This document shows, one piece after another, positions 53,619-61,703 of a DNA stretch of 64,000 nucleotides. The DNA lies in the NCBI GenBank assembly GCA_947500645.1, contig CANMSD010000001.1:310001-374000 (forward strand). Reading direction: 5' to 3'. The stretch is from an uncultured Erythrobacter sp. (GTDB lineage: Bacteria > Pseudomonadota > Alphaproteobacteria > Sphingomonadales > Sphingomonadaceae). The notes below the pieces were generated by a model. The model did not search any database. It was given only the letters and a program-made list of their open reading frames with translations, and was not told the origin of the DNA. The number at the start of each line of letters is the position of its first letter. Position 1 is the stretch's first letter. A program made the position numbers and the translations under genes.

Positions 53619-54743
53619 ATGACATTCCGTATTATTTGCTTCGATGGTGGTGGTATTCGAGGGCTTATCACAGCACTTCTGCTGCGGGATTTATTCAGTG
53701 ATGACGGGATTGCAGAAGAACCAGACATGTTTTCCGGCACCTCTACCGGCTCCTTTATTGCACTTGGACTTGCCAATGGAATGACTGTTAACGACGTCGT
53801 GGCACTCTACAATGACGGCGGCACTTTCTTTCACGTAACCGATTTCTGTTGGGATTGCGTGTGGCAGGAATTGGGAATCACGGACGAGGCGTCCAAGGCG
53901 AAGATTCGCAGCGGAGACCTGAGTGAGTTGGGTGGCGACATCAGAGACATCATCGCAAAGATAAAGAACATCTTTGTCGCGGCCTATGACACAACAGCCC
54001 TAGCACCTGCGCTGGAACAACGACTGGGTAGTGGACCACTGAGTGGATTAGGCAAGCATGCCGCAGTCAACACACTGCAATTGTGGCATCCACACAAAGA
54101 CGACCCTATGCCGATGCAAATTTCGGATATGCCGTCGGGTCAGTGGCGCGCACGCACCATCGGTACTGCTACGGATGACGAATTCTCGGCCATGCAGGTC
54201 TGGCAGGCAGCCCTGTGCTCGGGCGCGGCGCCGACCTATTTCCCGCCCTATCAGCCAACAGGCTTCAGCAGCTACTTTGCCGATGGCGGCATGTTCGCCA
54301 ACAATCCCGCCGCCTCGGCGATTTCCTATGCGCTTCAACACGGTTGGACGCGGCTCGAGGACATCAGAATGCTCTCGATCGGTACTGGTCACACCAATCT
54401 AGGCATTCCGCCTGAGGTGATTGGTGACCCGCAATGCTGGGGTGGCTGGCAGTGGATGAAGCCTTCTTCGCGCGACGGGGGTATTGTGCCGGCCATGCCG
54501 TTGGTTGAAGCGGCGCTCAGCGCATCGGCAGACGCTTGTGGCGAATACGCCTCAATGATGCTCGGCAAAGGCGATGTCGGGCTAGGCGGACGCTATTGGC
54601 GCCTCAATTGCGATCTCGAGCAGGCGATTGGTCTCGCCGATTGGGAGAAGATTCCCGAGATGCGCACGATCGTGGAAGATTTCATCAAGTCGGAACCGTA
54701 CCAGCAGTGGCGCAAGGCCTTCCTAACGTTCTGGCAGAGCTAA
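53619..54743 (+). CDS. Patatin-like phospholipase
   Basis: This 374-residue protein has DGGGIRG (9-15) for the oxyanion hole, the nucleophile elbow GTSTG with Ser42 and the catalytic ADGGMFANNP motif near 222-231. There is no signal peptide, so it is cytoplasmic or membrane-associated. GAGGGG upstream supports ATG 53619. It lies 69 bases before the DUF808 gene. Lipid or ester hydrolysis is likely; no CD-NTase or other CBASS gene is near. Confidence 0.88.
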   Translation: MTFRIICFDGGGIRGLITALLLRDLFSDDGIAEEPDMFSGTSTGSFIALGLANGMTVNDVVALYNDGGTFFHVTDFCWDCVWQELGITDEASKAKIRSGDLSELGGDIRDIIAKIKNIFVAAYDTTALAPALEQRLGSGPLSGLGKHAAVNTLQLWHPHKDDPMPMQISDMPSGQWRARTIGTATDDEFSAMQVWQAALCSGAAPTYFPPYQPTGFSSYFADGGMFANNPAASAISYALQHGWTRLEDIRMLSIGTGHTNLGIPPEVIGDPQCWGGWQWMKPSSRDGGIVPAMPLVEAALSASADACGEYASMMLGKGDVGLGGRYWRLNCDLEQAIGLADWEKIPEMRTIVEDFIKSEPYQQWRKAFLTFWQS

Positions 54744-54812
54744 GGGCACTTGCAATCGGCGGATTGTCGCCGCAGGAGGTCTGCAAACTGCGGATCTTGC
54801 AAGGAGTTTTGA

Positions 54813-55769
54813 GTGCCTAGTGGACTGGTTGCACTTTTAGACGACGTCTCGGTGATTGCCCGAACAGCGGCGGCCTCGATCGATGACATCAGCGTGGCGG
54901 CAAGCCGTGCGGGTACCAAAGCGGCGGGTGTCGTTATCGACGATGCTGCGGTTACGCCGTCCTATGTCACTGGCCTTTCGCCCGCGCGAGAGCTGCCAAT
55001 CATCTGGAAGATCACCAAGGGCAGCCTAAAGAACAAGCTATTGTTCCTATTGCCCGGCGCGCTTGCGCTCAGCGTATTCCTGCCCGGCGCAATCATCTTC
55101 CTGCTCATGCTTGGCGGCGGCTTCCTGTGCTATGAGGGCGCTGAAAAGGTGATGGAAAAGCTGGGCGGCGCCAAGCACGGCAAAACCATCGAAGATGAGA
55201 TCACCGATCCCGAAAAGTTCGAAAATGAGCGCGTGAACGGAGCGATCCGAACGGACCTGATCCTATCGGCAGAGATCATGGCGATATCGCTCAACGAAAT
55301 CGCCGCGATCACCGATGATTTCTGGGTGCGGGCCGTGGCACTGGCGGTGGTTGGCATTGCGATTACGGTAGTCGTCTACGGGGCGGTCGCGCTGATCGTA
55401 AAGATGGACGATGTCGGCCTGCATCTATCGCAGCAAGAGAGCGGCTTTGAGCTGACATTCGGACACTTCCTGCTGCAATCCATGCCAAAACTGCTCACTC
55501 TGCTGTCGGTTGTGGGAACGGTTGCGATGCTATGGGTCGGGGGCGGTATCATCGTTCACGGAACGCATGAGCTTGGCTTACATGCGCTTTATGACATCGC
55601 TCATGGCGCGGAATATGCAGTGCAGGGTGCCACCGGTGCGCTTGGCGGGTTTTTCGGATGGCTTACCTATGCGGCCATTTCGGCGGTGCTCGGACTGGCA
55701 ATAGGCGCCGTGATTGCTTTTGTGCTGCATAAGGTACTTAAAATTGGGCACGGGGACGAGGCGCATTGA
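54813..55769 (+). CDS. DUF808-family membrane protein (YedI-like)
   Basis: This 318-residue protein begins with the family motif SGLVALLDDVSVIARTAAASIDDIS. Six hydrophobic segments follow, with FLLPGALALSVFLPG and GGGFLCYEGAEKV. The start is GTG 54813, with AAGGAG 7 bases before. No function is known for the family. It ends in a TTGA overlap with the GST gene. Confidence 0.85.
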   Translation: MPSGLVALLDDVSVIARTAAASIDDISVAASRAGTKAAGVVIDDAAVTPSYVTGLSPARELPIIWKITKGSLKNKLLFLLPGALALSVFLPGAIIFLLMLGGGFLCYEGAEKVMEKLGGAKHGKTIEDEITDPEKFENERVNGAIRTDLILSAEIMAISLNEIAAITDDFWVRAVALAVVGIAITVVVYGAVALIVKMDDVGLHLSQQESGFELTFGHFLLQSMPKLLTLLSVVGTVAMLWVGGGIIVHGTHELGLHALYDIAHGAEYAVQGATGALGGFFGWLTYAAISAVLGLAIGAVIAFVLHKVLKIGHGDEAH

Positions 55770-56425
55770 GCGACGATGTGTCGCGGCCGATTCTGTATAC
55801 CTGCGCGGGATCGCGCGGGCTGCGCGCAACTTGGGCCGCAGAAGAAGCAGGCGTCGATATCGATCTGAAAGTGCTGCCTTTTCCGCCGCGCTATCTCGCG
55901 CCGGAATATCTCGAGATCAATCCGCTTGGAACCGTTCCGATGTTTGTCGATGGGGACGCTCGGATGACAGAAAGCTGCGCGATCGCGCATTACCTTGCGA
56001 CGCGCTCTGGTATTACCGATCTGGCGATTGCGCCGGGTGAGCCAGATTACGCGGAGTATTGCGACTACACCTACCATGCCGACGCCACGATCACCTTCCC
56101 GCAGACCGTTTACATGCGCTTTGCCATCTTTGAGAAGGAGAAGGGATTTGCTGAAGCGGGTGAGGCCTACGCCAAATGGTTTCACAAACGTTTGGTGAAG
56201 GTGGAGCAGCGGATCGAGGGTCGCGAGTTCCTGTGCGCGGATCGCTTCACCGTGGCTGATATCTGCGTCGGCTATGCGCTGGTGCTGGCGAGCAAGGTCG
56301 GGCTCGATGAAGGCGTGCCGCAGGTGCTCAAGGACTACCGCTCGCGCTTGATGAAGCGAGAGGCCTACGAGCGCGCTGTTGCTCGCGAAGAAGAGGGGGT
56401 GAAGGCGCTCAACACAGCTGGGTAA
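55766..56425 (+). CDS. Glutathione S-transferase family protein
   Basis: This 219-residue GST has an N-terminal thioredoxin fold (ILYTCAGSRGLRATW; LAPEYLEINPLGTVPMFVDG; MTESCAIAHYLA) and an all-alpha C-terminal domain with FTVADICVGYALVLA. TTG 55766 shares the DUF808 stop. The expected Ser/Tyr catalytic residue is near the N-terminus (TCAGSRG). The substrate is unknown. Confidence 0.87.
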   Translation: MSDDVSRPILYTCAGSRGLRATWAAEEAGVDIDLKVLPFPPRYLAPEYLEINPLGTVPMFVDGDARMTESCAIAHYLATRSGITDLAIAPGEPDYAEYCDYTYHADATITFPQTVYMRFAIFEKEKGFAEAGEAYAKWFHKRLVKVEQRIEGREFLCADRFTVADICVGYALVLASKVGLDEGVPQVLKDYRSRLMKREAYERAVAREEEGVKALNTAG

Positions 56426-56546
56426 CCTTCTCTATTCAGAAGGTTTATCGAGCTCCAACCCGCATTTGGTACAGGTGCGATTGGGCCAGGGAACAACCAG
56501 CAATCCGCGAAAGAACAGGTTCTTCCCACACTGCGGGCAGTTCAAA
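56422..56546. repeat. Direct repeat, copy 1 (zinc-ribbon coding end)
   Basis: This 125-base segment matches 56733-56857 with three differences that I can see. It covers the last bases of the GST gene and the 3' end of the first zinc-ribbon gene. Confidence 0.85.
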
Positions 56547-56725
56547 AGAAAACTTCGGATCGCTAAGAACGCTGCAATCAGTAAGTAAACCGCGAACACT
56601 CCGTCAGGTGGAATTCCGATTTTTTCGCCCGCGATCATTGCAGGAATGAATCCCAAAAACCAAAAGACCATGTAGTGGGTTTGGCGAACTCCTTTCTCAA
56701 ACGCCTCCAAATTTATTCTCCGCAT
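56432..56725 (-). CDS. Small membrane protein with C-terminal zinc ribbon, paralogue 1
   Basis: This 97-residue protein has two hydrophobic segments (about 18-33 and 42-60) and a zinc ribbon C63-x2-C66...C85-x2-C88. Its last 36 residues are identical to those of the next gene, while the N-terminal 61 residues are only weakly alike. It starts 18 bases after the stop of paralogue 2. Function is unknown. Confidence 0.72.
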   Translation of the reverse strand: MRRINLEAFEKGVRQTHYMVFWFLGFIPAMIAGEKIGIPPDGVFAVYLLIAAFLAIRSFLLNCPQCGKNLFFRGLLVVPWPNRTCTKCGLELDKPSE

Positions 56726-56732
56726 TGATCTA

Positions 56733-56857
56733 GTAACCTTCTCTATTCAGAAGGTTTATCGAGCTCCAACCCGCATTTGGTACAGGTGCGATTGGGCCAG
56801 GGAACAACCAGCAGTCCGCGAAAGAATAGGTTCTTCCCACACTGCGGGCAGTTGAAA
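56733..56857. repeat. Direct repeat, copy 2 (zinc-ribbon coding end)
   Basis: This is the second copy of the 125-base repeat, offset by 311 bases from copy 1. Differences at three positions leave the encoded 36 residues identical. Confidence 0.85.
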
Positions 56858-57021
56858 TGGCGCATGCGCGCGTTCGCCACAACAAGCACAATGATCGCAA
56901 CTGCAAAGGCCCAGGTCGAATGACCCAGCATGCGGTCGATGGTGATGACAAACAGGAACGTGGTCAGCAGTGCAAACAGCATCAGCTGCGCATGGCGGAC
57001 GGCTAGTCTGTAGACGTTCAC
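56743..57021 (-). CDS. Small membrane protein with C-terminal zinc ribbon, paralogue 2
   Basis: This 92-residue protein has two hydrophobic segments (about 12-29 and 36-50) and a zinc ribbon C58-x2-C61...C80-x2-C83. The start GTG 57021 overlaps the stop of the Mur ligase gene (GTGA), so it is coupled to cell-wall recycling. It is the paralogue of the next gene, with an identical ribbon. Function is unknown. Confidence 0.72.
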   Translation of the reverse strand: MNVYRLAVRHAQLMLFALLTTFLFVITIDRMLGHSTWAFAVAIIVLVVANARMRHFNCPQCGKNLFFRGLLVVPWPNRTCTKCGLELDKPSE

Positions 57022-58469
57022 TGCAGCCCAGCCAGCACGGATTCGGCAAAGCCCGTCAGCGTGTCATCGCGCGCGCCCATGATCACAATGCGATCGCCCG
57101 GTTTCGCGATGTCGACGATCCGTTTGCCGCACTCTTCTCGCGTCGGGATATGATGGGCAGTGCCGCCAGCTTCTTCGACAAGCTTGATGATCCGCTCTGT
57201 GCCTTCGCTGCGGTCGACTGTCCCGCCGTAATAGACCGGATCGCACATGATCGTAATGTCATCAGAGCCAAGCTCCTGTGCGAAGGTCTCGGCCAATTCC
57301 GCGCCCATTTGGCGCAAAGGTCCATAGCCATGGGGTTGGAAAAAGGCGATCACGCGGCCCTCGGTTGCCTTGAGCGTGCGCAAGGTTGCCGCGCATTTTT
57401 CCGGATTGTGGCCGAAATCATCGATGACGGTGATGTCGCTTGCACTCGTCCCAATGACATCAAAACGCCGGGCGAGGCCTTTGAAATTGGACAGGGCCTT
57501 GCAAGCTCGCTCCAGCCCGACGCCCGCAGCGCAGGCGGCACCAATGGCTGCCAAGGCATTGGAGAGATTGTGCAATCCAGGCATTGGCACGTCTAGCGCG
57601 CATTCTTCCAAAGCGCGATTATCGACCACTACGGCGCTTACATCGAAGGCACCTTCGCGGATTGATCCCGGTTTCACCGCTATGTCGGCGTTCTGATTTT
57701 CGACCGCGAACGAGATCATTTGCCGAGCACCTTCGGAAACAGAGGCTTCACCGAGCAGCCGCGCTTCCTCGTTGTCGAAATTGACCACGCCGCAGCCTGA
57801 CACGGCGAGGAAATCTCCGAATAGCGCACGCAACTCATCCAGGCTTTTGTGATCGAGGCTCACATTCAGCAGCACGCCGATGGTCGGGCGGTAAAGCGCA
57901 ATCGAACCGTCGCTTTCATCCACTTCGCTGACGAATATCTCCGGCCGGCCGATGCGTGCGCTGGCGAATGGATTGTCGTCGGAGATGAAGTTCTTCATCA
58001 CCGCGCCGTTCATGATCGTGGGATCGTGATCGACATGGGCCAGGATGGTTCCGATCATACCGGTTACAGTCGATTTGCCGGATGTGCCGCCAATCGCGAT
58101 CGAGTAGCCGGCGCGATTGAACAGCATGGAAAGCACTTCGGCGCGGGTTAGCCGCGTGCAGCCGAGTTCTTTCGCTTTCGCGGCGTCCGGCACGGTGTCT
58201 TCCACCGCCGCAGAAGCGACAAGCACTTGATCAACTGAGGTAATCCCGCTGCCATCTTGTGGGTGTAGAGCGAAGCCATTGCTGGCCAACCATTCGAATT
58301 TTGCGGGAGTGCGACCTTGGTCATAGGATCGGTCCGATCCTGCGACCTTACATCCCATGCCGTGCAGAATTTGCGCGAGAGGGAGCATGCCTGATCCACC
58401 AATGCCGCAAAAAAAGAATGGGCGCTCTGTCAGCGCCGCTTGATCGAACCCTTCGCCCATGCGAACCAC
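57018..58469 (-). CDS. Mur ligase-family protein, MurC/Mpl-like
   Basis: This 483-residue ligase has the N-terminal Rossmann motif FFFCGIGGSGML, the P-loop GGTSGKST (127-134; the usual His is Ser), EVDESDGS (182-189), FKGLARRFDVIG and DDFGHNP (350-356; the usual HHP is HNP). These fit MurC/Mpl but with changed key residues. A divergent LD-carboxypeptidase, and an AmpG-type permease elsewhere, suggest an Mpl-like role: joining recovered tripeptide to UDP-MurNAc. It begins at GTG 58469; ATG 58460 is possible. Confidence 0.8.
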   Translation of the reverse strand: MVRMGEGFDQAALTERPFFFCGIGGSGMLPLAQILHGMGCKVAGSDRSYDQGRTPAKFEWLASNGFALHPQDGSGITSVDQVLVASAAVEDTVPDAAKAKELGCTRLTRAEVLSMLFNRAGYSIAIGGTSGKSTVTGMIGTILAHVDHDPTIMNGAVMKNFISDDNPFASARIGRPEIFVSEVDESDGSIALYRPTIGVLLNVSLDHKSLDELRALFGDFLAVSGCGVVNFDNEEARLLGEASVSEGARQMISFAVENQNADIAVKPGSIREGAFDVSAVVVDNRALEECALDVPMPGLHNLSNALAAIGAACAAGVGLERACKALSNFKGLARRFDVIGTSASDITVIDDFGHNPEKCAATLRTLKATEGRVIAFFQPHGYGPLRQMGAELAETFAQELGSDDITIMCDPVYYGGTVDRSEGTERIIKLVEEAGGTAHHIPTREECGKRIVDIAKPGDRIVIMGARDDTLTGFAESVLAGLQ

Positions 58470-58516
58470 CGCTATTAAGATGTGACAGCCAAAACAAGGG
58501 GCTTAAGGCCAACCGT

Positions 58517-59347
58517 ATGACGAATATTGCGATTTGCGCGCCGGCGACGCCGATCACTCGCGATCATGCTACCGCGCTTGAGGAACTGGTGGCGGCTGAG
58601 TTTCCGATGCATTCGGTGACGTTTCACGATCAATGCTTCGAGCTCGAGGGGCATTTTGCAGGGCCGGATTTGCGGCGACTTGAGGCGCTGCTCGATTGCG
58701 CGAATGACACAGCCTATGACGCGGTCTGGTTTGCGAAGGGGGGCTACGGCTCCAATCGTATCGCAGAGGCTGCGGTTGCGCAGATGAACGTGGCTGCGCG
58801 GTCCAAGACTTATGTCGGTTATTCCGATGCGGGATACCTCCTCGCGGCGCTTTATCGTGCCGGTATCGGCCAACCTGCACACGGCTCCATGCCGGTGAGC
58901 GCGCGCAGCGAGCGTGGGCGCGAGGCTGTTCGCCGGGTCCTGCGCTGGTTTGCCGGGGATAACAGCGGGCTGGAGCCAAGCGTGGATGGCAAGACTCCGG
59001 CGGTCGCATTCAACCTCATCACACTGGCGATGATCGCCGGCACGCCGATGATGCCCAAGCTCGATGGGCATGTGGTGATGGTCGAGGAGGTGAGCGAGCA
59101 TCTCTACGCAATCGATCGCCTGTTCTTCAATCTTGCCGGATCGCTCCCGCGCATTGCGGGCCTGAGGCTCGGCTCCGTCACAGATGTGCCTGAGAACTAC
59201 CGTGAATTCTCGCAGCAGCCCGAGGAGATCGCCAAGTTCTGGTGCGCGCGGGCGGGCATTCCCTATCTCGGCCGAGCGGAGATCGGCCACACCTCTGCCA
59301 ACAGGGTAGTGCCGTTCGGTCTTGCCAGCCCTTCCAAGGGTTCCTAA
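58517..59347 (+). CDS. LD-carboxypeptidase (S66 family)
   Basis: This cytoplasmic enzyme removes the terminal D-Ala from recycled tetrapeptides, releasing tripeptide for Mpl. The 276 residues have GGYGSNRI (75-82) and the nucleophile Ser103 in VGYSDAG, plus a late ..GHTSANRVVPFG motif with a candidate His. No signal peptide is present. I chose ATG 58517; the open frame to 58259 would overlap the Mur ligase gene. It is divergent from it with 47 bases between. Confidence 0.88.
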   Translation: MTNIAICAPATPITRDHATALEELVAAEFPMHSVTFHDQCFELEGHFAGPDLRRLEALLDCANDTAYDAVWFAKGGYGSNRIAEAAVAQMNVAARSKTYVGYSDAGYLLAALYRAGIGQPAHGSMPVSARSERGREAVRRVLRWFAGDNSGLEPSVDGKTPAVAFNLITLAMIAGTPMMPKLDGHVVMVEEVSEHLYAIDRLFFNLAGSLPRIAGLRLGSVTDVPENYREFSQQPEEIAKFWCARAGIPYLGRAEIGHTSANRVVPFGLASPSKGS

Positions 59348-59399
59348 CCGCGTGCTTTCTTAGTGGGCTGGAGAAGCCGAACACCAAAGAGGACAAATC

Positions 59400-60341
59400 A
59401 TGCGCGCATTCGTTTTTCCAGGTCAGGGCAGTCAAAAGGTCGGCATGGGCACGGAACTCGCCGCCGCCAGCGCAGCTGCCCGCGAAGTGTTCGAGGAAGT
59501 CGACGAGGCGCTCTCGCTGAAGCTTTCCGCGATCATGGCAGAGGGGCCGGACGACGCACTCACGCTGACCGAGAACGCCCAGCCTGCGATCATGGCGAAC
59601 GCGATCGCGACCCTGCGCGTGTTGGAGACTGATTTCAGCGTATCGCTGACAGACGCTGGTGATTGTGTCGCGGGTCACTCACTCGGCGAATACACAGCTT
59701 TGTGCGCGGTCGGCGCATTCTCACTGGCTGACACGGCACGACTGTTGAAGCTGCGCGGATCAGCGATGCAGGCCGCGGTGCCAGTGGGTGAGGGCGCGAT
59801 GGCGGCATTGCTTGGTGCCGATACGGACAAGGCGGGCGCGCTAGCCGAGGCCGCCGCTGACGGCGGCGTGTGCGAAATCGCCAACGACAACGATCCTACG
59901 CAGGTTGTGATTTCCGGTCAGAAGTCAGCGATTGAGCGCGCCGTCGGCATGGTAAAGGATCACGGGATCAAGCGTGGCATTTTGCTGCCGGTTTCGGCCC
60001 CGTTCCATTGCTCGATGATGCGACCTGCAGCCGACCGCATGGCTGAGGCGCTGGCGGAGACGCCTCCGGGGGCGCTGGCATTGCCGCTCTATGCCAACGT
60101 CACTGCTGCGAAAGTAACTGATCCGATGGAGGAACAGCGCTTGCTGGTCGAACAGGTCACTGGCCGGGTGCGCTGGCGCGAAAGCGTGTTGGCGATGCGC
60201 GCAGACGGTGTCGAAAACTTCGTCGAATTGGGCGGCAAGGTGCTTGGCCCGATGATCGGTCGCATCGATAAAGAGGCGCAGGTGGAAAGCCTGATTTCAA
60301 TGGAAGATCTCGAGAATTTTGCGAAGGCGATGTCGGGATGA
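59400..60341 (+). CDS. fabD: Malonyl-CoA:ACP transacylase FabD
   Basis: FabD moves malonyl from CoA to acyl carrier protein. The FPGQGSQKVGMG start, the nucleophile Ser94 in AGHSLGEY and the later SAPFHCSMM (catalytic His) are visible. The 313 residues fit. It ends in an ATGA overlap with a GNAT gene instead of leading directly to fabG. Confidence 0.95.
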   Translation: MRAFVFPGQGSQKVGMGTELAAASAAAREVFEEVDEALSLKLSAIMAEGPDDALTLTENAQPAIMANAIATLRVLETDFSVSLTDAGDCVAGHSLGEYTALCAVGAFSLADTARLLKLRGSAMQAAVPVGEGAMAALLGADTDKAGALAEAAADGGVCEIANDNDPTQVVISGQKSAIERAVGMVKDHGIKRGILLPVSAPFHCSMMRPAADRMAEALAETPPGALALPLYANVTAAKVTDPMEEQRLLVEQVTGRVRWRESVLAMRADGVENFVELGGKVLGPMIGRIDKEAQVESLISMEDLENFAKAMSG

Positions 60342-60766
60342 GCGCACGCGACTGGACAGTTGAATGGATCACTCCGTCCAACTCCAGCGCGCTAGCGGAC
60401 GTCGCAGCGGGAGTGTTCGACGAACCGATCCGCGCGGATCGGTTGGAAAGATACTTGGCCAACCCGCTCAACTGGATGGTTCTCGCGATCAAGGATGGTC
60501 TGGTCATTGGACAGTGCATGTGCGTTGTGCACTATCATCCAGACAAGGCGACCGAGCTATTCCTTGACGAGATCGGCACGGGTGACGATTGGCGTAGAAG
60601 AGGTATAGCAAAGTCTCTCATGCATGCGGTGTTTGAACGGGCAGATGCTGAGGGCATTGATGAGATATGGTTAGGCACAGAACCGGACAACTTGCCAGCG
60701 CGCGGACTATACGAGGGCACTGGGGCGAAGGCCGAGCCAGCGATAATATACTATTTAGAATGGTGA
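60338..60766 (+). CDS. GNAT-family N-acetyltransferase
   Basis: This 142-residue GNAT has the acetyl-CoA loop GDDWRRRGIAKSLM near 82-95 and a C-terminal NLPARGLYEGTGAKAEPAIIYYLEW. The layout resembles AAC(3)-I aminoglycoside acetyltransferases, but that is only a likeness, and resistance cannot be claimed. It overlaps the fabD stop (ATGA) and sits 10 bases before fabG. Its insertion in the fab operon is unusual. Confidence 0.8.
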   Translation: MSARDWTVEWITPSNSSALADVAAGVFDEPIRADRLERYLANPLNWMVLAIKDGLVIGQCMCVVHYHPDKATELFLDEIGTGDDWRRRGIAKSLMHAVFERADAEGIDEIWLGTEPDNLPARGLYEGTGAKAEPAIIYYLEW

Positions 60767-60776
60767 GGAGCCAAAC

Positions 60777-61529
60777 ATGTTTTCACTGTCAGGAATGAAT
60801 GCGCTGGTGACCGGCGCGAGCGGCGGCATCGGCTCATCCATTGCGATGGCTTTGGCGAGCCAGGGCGCGCGCGTTGCGCTGTCAGGCTCTAACGGAGACA
60901 AGCTGCGCGCTTTTCGCGAGCAGATGATCCAGGAACTGGGCGGCGACCATGTCGAGATAACCTGCGATCTCAGCAATACTGAGCAGGTTGAGGAATTGAT
61001 CCCCGCAACGCTCGATACCCTTGGTGGGATCGACATCCTCGTTAACAACGCGGGCATCACGCGCGACAACCTCGCCATGCGGATGAAGGACGAGGAATGG
61101 AATCAGGTAATTGCGATCAATCTGGAGGCGGCCATGCGGCTGATGCGCGCCAGCGCTCGTCCGATGATGAAGGCGCGCTTTGGTCGGATTATCAACATCA
61201 CCAGTGTTGTCGGCGCGACCGGTAACCCCGGCCAGATGAACTACGCTGCCGCTAAAGCCGGGCTGACCGGCATGACCAAGAGCTTTGCGCAGGAAGTTGC
61301 ATCGCGCGGGATCACCGCCAATTGCGTTGCTCCCGGCTTTATCCGCACTGCCATGACCGCGCAGCTCGACGAGAAGCAGCAGGACACGATCAACGCGCGC
61401 ATTCCGATGGGCAGGATGGGCGAAGGCAGCGATATTGGTGCCGCCGTTTCCTATCTGGCGAGCCGGGAGGCCGGCTATGTCACGGGGGAAACGCTGCATG
61501 TGAATGGCGGAATGGCGATGCTCGGCTGA
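60777..61529 (+). CDS. fabG: 3-oxoacyl-ACP reductase FabG
   Basis: FabG reduces 3-oxoacyl-ACP with NADPH in fatty-acid elongation. The SDR landmarks are GASGGIGSSIA, NNAGITRDNL, the Ser in INITSVVGATG, the catalytic YAAAK and GFIRTAMT. The 250 residues fit. GAGGAG at the GNAT stop provides the ribosome-binding site. fabG is normally next to fabD, but here the GNAT gene lies between. Confidence 0.95.
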   Translation: MFSLSGMNALVTGASGGIGSSIAMALASQGARVALSGSNGDKLRAFREQMIQELGGDHVEITCDLSNTEQVEELIPATLDTLGGIDILVNNAGITRDNLAMRMKDEEWNQVIAINLEAAMRLMRASARPMMKARFGRIINITSVVGATGNPGQMNYAAAKAGLTGMTKSFAQEVASRGITANCVAPGFIRTAMTAQLDEKQQDTINARIPMGRMGEGSDIGAAVSYLASREAGYVTGETLHVNGGMAMLG

Positions 61530-61703
61530 GCCAAGGCTCACAAAGACGCCGCAAAGCCCCGTTATCCCCAAGGAATCGCTCTGCGTGTTAACCCAAGCTT
61601 GCGAGGGCGCGCAGCACCGCTAAAGTCACAACTGGAATTCCGGCGCTAACGGGGCGATTCCGGCCCCTCGCGCTCCACGCAATTGAGGGTAATAGGCTAA
61701 GCA

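Noticed and set aside
53619..54743. Patatin as a CBASS (CapV-type) effector
   Set aside because: No CD-NTase, E1/E2 or JAB gene accompanies it; neighbours are a DUF808 protein and a GST. It reads as a housekeeping-type phospholipase.
61562..61570. DnaA box and replication origin upstream of dnaN
   Set aside because: Only one near match (TTATCCCCA) is seen, with no cluster, AT-rich unwinding region or dnaA gene, so an origin is not supported.
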